Assembly (NCBI GenBank): GCA_030043595.1 | Contig: JASHXJ010000274.1 | Location: 1-10,297, forward strand | Source of the DNA: Trebonia sp. | Lineage (GTDB): Bacteria > Actinomycetota > Actinomycetes > Streptosporangiales > Streptosporangiaceae | Direction: 5' to 3' | DNA length: 10,297 bases | Part shown: positions 6,011-10,297 of the stretch, piece by piece | Layout of the letters: each line of letters starts with the position of its first letter | Numbering within the stretch: position 1 is the stretch's first letter | The notes under the pieces: model-generated | Seen by the model: only the letters and a program-made list of their open reading frames with translations | Databases searched by the model: none | What the model was told of the DNA's origin: nothing | Translations under genes and position numbers: made by a program

Positions 6011-8269
6011 ATGTCATGGAAGGCGATCGGTGGTCACCGCTCCGCGCCAGAGCAGTCCCGGGCTAGCTTGGTGGTCCCACGCCGACGGCAGCCCTCTCCG
6101 CAGACCGTGCTAGCGGTGGCCTCGCTGGGCGTAGCGGTTGCGTTCGTCGACGCGACGATCGTCAATATCGCCTTCCCCAACATCGCGACCTCGTTCAAGG
6201 GCACTCCGATCTCGTCGCTTTCGTGGGTGCTCAACGCGTACAACGTCGTGTTCGCCGCCTTCATCGTCGCCGCCGGCAGCCTGGCCGACCGACTGGGGCG
6301 CCGGCGTATGTTCCTGCTCGGCCTGGAGCTGTTCACCGTTGCGTCGCTGCTGTGCGCGATCGCTCCGTCGGTCGGAGCCCTGGTGGCGTTCAGGGCAGTC
6401 CAGGCGCTGGGGGCCGCGCTGATCGTGCCCGCCGCGCTCGCGATCGTCCTGCAGGCGTTCCCGGCCGGCCGGCGTTCGCACGGCGTGGCACTGCTCTTCG
6501 CCATCGGGTCGGTCGCTGCGGGCCTGGGCCCATCCTTGGGAGGGTTGCTGGTCGTGGCGGGGGGCTGGCGGCTGGTGTTCCTCGTGAACCTGCCCATCGG
6601 CGTCGGCGCGATCGTGCTGGCACACGGGTTGCTCTCGGAGAGCCGCGCGCCAGGCTCCAGAATGCTGCCGGATCTGTTTGGCGCGCTCCTGTTCGCGCTC
6701 GCGATCACCGCTGTGCTGCTAGCGATTGTCGAGGGCCAGGGGTGGGGCTGGACGAGTTGGCGGACGACCGGCTCTTTCGGGGCTGCGGTGCTGCTCCTGA
6801 TCGTATTCGGCAGGCGGTGCACCCGGCATCGCGCGCCGATCATGGACACCCGGCTGCTGCGAATCCGGAACGTTAGCGCCGCGAACGCTCTCACGCTGAT
6901 CACCGCGGCGGGTTTCTACGGCTACACGCTAGCCAACGTCCTGTTCCTGACCGGCGTCTGGCACTACTCGGAACTGGAGGCCGGCCTGGCGCTCACGCCG
7001 GGACCACTGGTGACCGCCGCGGTCTCCGGCCCGGCGAGCAGGCTCGTGCTGCGTCTGGGGTACCGCCCCGTGCTGGTCACCGGAGGCGTGGTCTGGGGGG
7101 CCGCGGTGCTGTGGTTCGTCCTGCGGGTAGGAACGTCGCCTGCGTTTCTCACCCAGTGGCTGCCCGGGACGGTGCTGCTCGGCATCGGCTCCGGCATGCT
7201 GCTGCCCAACCTGACCAGCGCCGCGGTCGCCCCGGCACCTGGCGAATCCTTCGCTACGGCGACAGGGATCAACTCGGTGGCTCGCCAGGTCGGAGCGGCG
7301 CTCGGCGTCGCCGTCTCGGTGGCGATCATCGGGAAGCCCACGGCACTGCAGGCGATCCGCGCATTCGAGGGGGCGTGGACGTTCGGCTCCGCTTGCCTGT
7401 TCGCCGTCGGCCTCGGTTGTCTGTTTATCGCGCGGCGCAGCAGCGAGGCGGCGCCTGCACCGGAACGCTGGAAGGCGTTCGGGTTCTTCACGCCACGAAC
7501 GCAAGGACGGCTCAGCATCGCCCACCGCGGCGGGATCGGCGCCGAACCGGGCAGCCCGCTTGATTCTTTCCGAAGGACGGTCAAGCTCGGCGCACGGTTC
7601 CTTGAACTCGATCTCAGGACGACAACCGCCGGTACCGTGGTGGTCTGGCACGGGACGGGCCTGCAGCGCGTCCGGCGCGGCCAGCCACTTGACGCCGAAC
7701 GCCTGGCGGCGAGCCGGACTCGACGCGGGCCGGGACCCGACCCGGCGCCCGTCGCCTTCGAGGAGGTCGTGGCGTCCCTGTCCGATGATGTCCGGTACAT
7801 GCTCGACATCAAGGACCGCCCCACAACTGCCGCCCTCCCCGCGCTTGTGGCCCGGCTTGGCTGCGCGGACCGGATCTGCGTCGCGTCTTTCTCGCATCGC
7901 CGGGTCAAGGCGACGGCAGCGGAGATCGCGCGGCGCACTGGCACTGACCCCTGCCGGGCCATGTCGACCAGGGAAGTCCTCGGCTTGCTTATCCGCAGTA
8001 TGCTCCCGCGGAGAAGATGGGCGGCCCGAGCCGCGACCGCGCAAGTTCCGGCCTGGGCAGCCCGGTCCCGGGTGATACACACCGCGCACGACGGTGGTGC
8101 CCTGATCGTCGCCTGGACCGTGAACGCCGAGAGCAGGATGCACCAGCTGCTCGACCGAGGCGCAGACGGGATCGTAACCGACTGTCCAGTGGTGCTGGAC
8201 CGGGTATTGCAAGCACGAGCGTCCGCTAATGCGTCGAATCTGGACGGTTACGCCGGTGATTATGCCTGA
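6011..8269 (+). CDS. MFS transporter (DHA2 type, 14 helices) fused to a GDPD domain
   Basis: A 752-residue fusion. Residues about 30-485 form a 14-helix major facilitator of the DHA2 (EmrB/QacA) class: helix 1 with AFVDATIVNIAFPNI, motif A as GSLADRLGRRRMF, motif C as GLGPSLGGLL. Residues about 500-745 form a glycerophosphodiester phosphodiesterase barrel: IAHRGG (His505), LELDL (Glu532, Asp534), WHG (His547), MLDIK (Asp599, Lys601), ASFSHRRV, and the closing AWTVNAESR and GADGIVTDCP. With an even helix count the barrel should be cytosolic. GDPD enzymes hydrolyse glycerophosphodiesters to glycerol-3-phosphate and an alcohol. Here the PEN(T) Glu is replaced (PGSP), HD is HG and the later Glu is Asp, so activity is doubtful or altered. 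Placement directly after a phospholipase suggests transport of lyso- or glycero-phospholipid products rather than drug efflux; the substrate is inferred. Confidence 0.87.
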   Translation: MSWKAIGGHRSAPEQSRASLVVPRRRQPSPQTVLAVASLGVAVAFVDATIVNIAFPNIATSFKGTPISSLSWVLNAYNVVFAAFIVAAGSLADRLGRRRMFLLGLELFTVASLLCAIAPSVGALVAFRAVQALGAALIVPAALAIVLQAFPAGRRSHGVALLFAIGSVAAGLGPSLGGLLVVAGGWRLVFLVNLPIGVGAIVLAHGLLSESRAPGSRMLPDLFGALLFALAITAVLLAIVEGQGWGWTSWRTTGSFGAAVLLLIVFGRRCTRHRAPIMDTRLLRIRNVSAANALTLITAAGFYGYTLANVLFLTGVWHYSELEAGLALTPGPLVTAAVSGPASRLVLRLGYRPVLVTGGVVWGAAVLWFVLRVGTSPAFLTQWLPGTVLLGIGSGMLLPNLTSAAVAPAPGESFATATGINSVARQVGAALGVAVSVAIIGKPTALQAIRAFEGAWTFGSACLFAVGLGCLFIARRSSEAAPAPERWKAFGFFTPRTQGRLSIAHRGGIGAEPGSPLDSFRRTVKLGARFLELDLRTTTAGTVVVWHGTGLQRVRRGQPLDAERLAASRTRRGPGPDPAPVAFEEVVASLSDDVRYMLDIKDRPTTAALPALVARLGCADRICVASFSHRRVKATAAEIARRTGTDPCRAMSTREVLGLLIRSMLPRRRWAARAATAQVPAWAARSRVIHTAHDGGALIVAWTVNAESRMHQLLDRGADGIVTDCPVVLDRVLQARASANASNLDGYAGDYA

Positions 8270-8295
8270 CCTGCTTATGCCTGACCTAGGTCAGG
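8260..8295 (+). promoter_or_regulatory. Direct repeat plus 16-bp palindrome before the hydrolase start
   Basis: TTATGCCTGACCT occurs twice, 15 bases apart (8260-8272, 8275-8287). The second copy runs into a perfect palindrome, CCTGACCTAGGTCAGG (8280-8295). The element covers the transporter's stop codon and ends where the hydrolase ribosome binding site begins. It could be a repressor operator giving the hydrolase separate control, or an RNA hairpin (6-bp stem, CTAG loop) touching the ribosome binding site. Both roles are inferred. Confidence 0.4.
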
Positions 8296-8298
8296 GAG
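8293..8298 (+). promoter_or_regulatory. Ribosome binding site supporting the GTG start at 8307
   Basis: AGGGAG lies eight bases before the GTG at 8307. The earlier in-frame ATGs at 8229, 8262 and 8277 have no comparable site. Confidence 0.55.
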
Positions 8299-8306
8299 AC
8301 GACCCC

Positions 8307-9293
8307 GTGAGCCGACCAGCTGCCGGGCACGAAGTCCCGAGCTGGCAGTCCGACCTCCTTGGCCCCGGCTACGAGATGATGACACTCGCTATGGGAAGGG
8401 ATCACGAGGGCGAGGTAATCGCAACTCTGGTACGTCGGCGACCTGACCTGGCAGGGCGCCGGGCGGTGCTGTATGTGCACGGCTACAACGACTACTTCTT
8501 TCAGAAGCACGTAGCTGACTTCTATGCCAGCCTTGGTATTACTTTCTACGCGCTGGACCTACGCAAGCACGGCCGCTCTTTGCTGCCCCATCAGACTGCT
8601 TACCTCTGCCGATCCGTACGGGAGTACTATCCCGAAATCGATGCCGCAGTCGATATAATTAAACAGGAGGGTCACGAGCTTGTTCTCGTGAGCGGACATT
8701 CGACCGGAGGCCTGATAGTTTCGCTGTGGGCAGATGAAGGGAACAACCAGCGTCTCATTGATGGTCTTATCCTCAATAGTCCTAATCTTAGTTCCGGCGT
8801 ACCCGCGGCAGCACGGTTCCTGATAGATCCTATCTGTCGGATAATCGCCTTGCGCAATCCTACCGCGGCGTTTCCGCTGCGGCTTTCACCACGCTATGCT
8901 CAAAGTCTACACCGCTCCTATCAAGGCGAATGGGATTTTAATACAGCATGGAAGTCCGTAAGCGGTACGCTACTGCGGCCTGCCTGGCTTGTCAGCATTC
9001 ATGAGGGTCAGCGGCGTGTGCGCAGAGGCCTGTGCCTGACAGTGCCCGTTCTCGTTTTGTGCGGGACTGCCAGCGGCAACCGGAAAACCCCATCGTCGGA
9101 TCTGCTAGCCGCCGACATCGTGCTAGACGTTGGCCAGATAGCGCGCCTGTCAACTAGGCTGAGCCGGAATGTGACGTGCATTCGGATCGCTGGGGCGATC
9201 CACGATGTCTTCCTGTCTCCGCTGGCCGCCCGCCACCAGGCGTTTGACGAGCTTTCGCACTGGCTGACCGCCCAATGGCCTTGGGTCGGCTGA
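8307..9293 (+). CDS. Alpha/beta hydrolase (lysophospholipase / monoglyceride lipase type, S33-like)
   Basis: From the GTG at 8307 this gives 328 residues (354 if the ATG at 8229 is used). The family pattern W-x-x-D-L-L-G-x-G-Y-E, EGEVIATLVRR appears at the N-terminus. AVLYVHGYNDYFFQKHVADF (oxyanion loop H-G) follows, then YALDLRKHGRS, the nucleophile elbow GHSTGG (Ser132), VLDV (probable acid Asp274) and IAGAIHDVFLS (His299). The catalytic triad is therefore complete. There is no signal peptide or membrane helix. Relatives are annotated as lysophospholipases or serine aminopeptidase S33-like hydrolases; the true substrate is unknown. Context with a phospholipase and a GDPD fusion favours an acyl-glycerol ester. 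The gene abuts the transporter stop (8269). Its third positions are clearly more A/T-rich (for example around 8650-8860) than those of the two genes before it, suggesting a different origin. Its last codons and stop lie inside a CRISPR-repeat-like sequence. Confidence 0.82.
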   Translation: MSRPAAGHEVPSWQSDLLGPGYEMMTLAMGRDHEGEVIATLVRRRPDLAGRRAVLYVHGYNDYFFQKHVADFYASLGITFYALDLRKHGRSLLPHQTAYLCRSVREYYPEIDAAVDIIKQEGHELVLVSGHSTGGLIVSLWADEGNNQRLIDGLILNSPNLSSGVPAAARFLIDPICRIIALRNPTAAFPLRLSPRYAQSLHRSYQGEWDFNTAWKSVSGTLLRPAWLVSIHEGQRRVRRGLCLTVPVLVLCGTASGNRKTPSSDLLAADIVLDVGQIARLSTRLSRNVTCIRIAGAIHDVFLSPLAARHQAFDELSHWLTAQWPWVG

Positions 9294-9309
9294 AGATCAG
9301 CCGGAGTAC
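9274..9309. repeat. Degenerate terminal CRISPR repeat overlapping the hydrolase stop
   Basis: The right half, CGGCTGAAGATCAGCCGGAGTAC less one base change, matches the array repeat, and CAATGG of the left half is also present, but about five extra bases separate them. The first 20 bases are also the end of the hydrolase gene; its TGA (9291-9293) is the TGA of the repeat. A terminal mutated repeat is typical of the leader-distal end of an array. Confidence 0.7.
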
Positions 9310-10297
9310 CACTACGCAGTAGGTCAGTTCCGGCTGGGACAGCAGGCCGTAATGGGGTCGACTGAAGATCAGCCGGAATACCGGCGAGGGTGGCGTGCTT
9401 GCCGTCGCGAGAGATATCGCCGCAATGGGGCCGGCTGAAGATCAGCCGGAATACGCGAACCCCGACCTGGGCATCTACCTGTCCGAGACCGCGCCGCAAT
9501 GGGGCCGGCTGAAGATCAGCCGGAATACGCCGGTAGCTAAGCTCGGCTGCGCCAGCCTGGTAGCCGCCGCAATGGGGCCGGCTGAAGATCAGCCGGAATA
9601 CAGGTCAGCATCCGTTCAGGTCTAAATCAGGTAACTGCCGCAATGGGGCCGGCTGAAGATCAGCCGGAATACAGGAGCCAGAATCACGGCACTACGCCGT
9701 GCCGGGTCGCCGCAATGGGGCCGGCTGAAGATCAGCCGGAATACGCGCCACCCCCCGGTGCGTCTCCCGCCACCGCGCCGTGCCGCAATGGGGCCGGCTG
9801 AAGATCAGCCGGAATACTTGCACTTGCCGGTGAACGCCTTCATGTAGGCGTGCGTGGCCGCAATGGGGCCGACTGAAGATCAGCCGGAATACATCACCCA
9901 GCGCAGGCGCATCGCGGCCTCCTTAGACTGGCCGCAATGGGGCCGACTGAAGATCAGCCGGAATACGGCGCCTCCGTCCGCGGGAGGGCCGGCCGCAGGG
10001 GAAGCCGCAATGGGGCCGACTGAAGATCAGCCGGAATACCTCAAGCGGGGCGTATCCCTCTGGCGCATGTACATGCCGCAATGGGGCCGACTGAAGATCA
10101 GCCGGAATACCAGCCGTTTCGGTCCCGTCGGGCCGTTCGCTGCTGGGGCCGCAATGGGGCCGACTGAAGATCAGCCGGAATACCCGGCGCAGACCTCGAA
10201 AACACCCCCGGCATCATGTTCGCCGCAATGGGGCCGACTGAAGATCAGCCGGAATACCCGTCCAGGCCAGCGGCGTGCTCCGGCGCCTGCAGCAGCC
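9274..10297. CRISPR. CRISPR array, 13 clear 36-base repeats plus one degenerate, open at right edge
   Basis: Clear repeats start at 9346, 9419, 9493, 9566, 9637, 9709, 9782, 9857, 9931, 10004, 10075, 10148 and 10222, each 36 bases, beginning GCCGCAATGGGG and ending CAGCCGGAATAC. Spacers are 35-39 bases, all different and GC-rich. The last three window bases (GCC) fit the start of another repeat after a 37-base spacer. Each repeat holds a stem CCGGCTGA-AGA-TCAGCCGG. Repeats at 9419-9817 have GGCTGA; those at 9346 and from 9857 on have GACTGA, and the one at 9346 has two further changes. Read on the minus strand the repeat starts GTATTCC and ends ATTGCGGC, like the usual ATTGAAAC-type crRNA tag. 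The degenerate repeats lie at the left. Both facts favour minus-strand transcription from a leader right of the window. No cas gene is present, so the type is not assignable; 36-base repeats with such spacers fit several type I, III or V systems. Confidence 0.95.

Noticed and set aside
6929..8212. Long minus-strand frames (up to 427 codons) opposite the transporter-GDPD gene
   Set aside because: They lie antisense to a gene with clear domains, have Arg/Pro-rich low-complexity products, and are usual in GC-rich DNA.
9395..9625. Plus-strand open frame across CRISPR repeats (repeating GPAEDQPEY)
   Set aside because: It is translation of the CRISPR repeats and spacers; no ribosome binding site and periodicity equal to the array.

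Overview
The window comes from a GC-rich actinomycete (high-GC Gram-positive). It holds a DUF574-type SAM methyltransferase, a DUF4232 secreted protein and several GC-rich genes with strong G/C third-position bias. These suggest a Streptosporangiales-, Catenulispora- or Streptomyces-like soil actinobacterium. The genus cannot be fixed from the sequence.

Left part (1-2894). A DoxX-family membrane protein runs off the left edge on the minus strand. It is divergent from a DUF574 methyltransferase (411-1232, +). Convergent with the methyltransferase is a four-helix membrane protein (minus, stop at 1247) whose second half resembles SLATT/DUF4231 domains. Next is an exported DUF4232 protein (2271-2894, minus), followed by a perfect 14-bp stem-loop that is probably its terminator.

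Middle (2895-4215). Most of this stretch is decayed or non-coding. It holds the remains of a secreted glutamic peptidase of the G1 (eqolisin) family, split over two reading frames by a probable nonsense codon and a frameshift. A 417-base stretch without a convincing gene follows.

Right-centre (4216-9293). Three tightly packed plus-strand genes look like one transcription unit for phospholipid breakdown. They are an NTE-type phospholipase (cyclic-nucleotide-binding domain, linker domain, patatin), a 14-helix MFS transporter fused to a C-terminal glycerophosphodiester phosphodiesterase (GDPD) domain, and an alpha/beta hydrolase of the lysophospholipase/monoglyceride-lipase type. A plausible chain is: the patatin deacylates phospholipids, the hydrolase removes or processes remaining acyl esters, the MFS moves lyso- or glycero-phosphodiesters, and the GDPD domain cleaves them in the cytosol. 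The GDPD domain, however, lacks some usual catalytic residues.

Right end (9274-10297). A CRISPR array of 36-base repeats and 35-39-base spacers starts directly on the 3' end of the hydrolase gene: the stop codon lies inside a degenerate terminal repeat. The array continues past the right edge. Repeat degeneration on the left and a G.U-compatible stem variant suggest that it is transcribed on the minus strand from a leader to the right. No cas gene is in the window, so its type is open.
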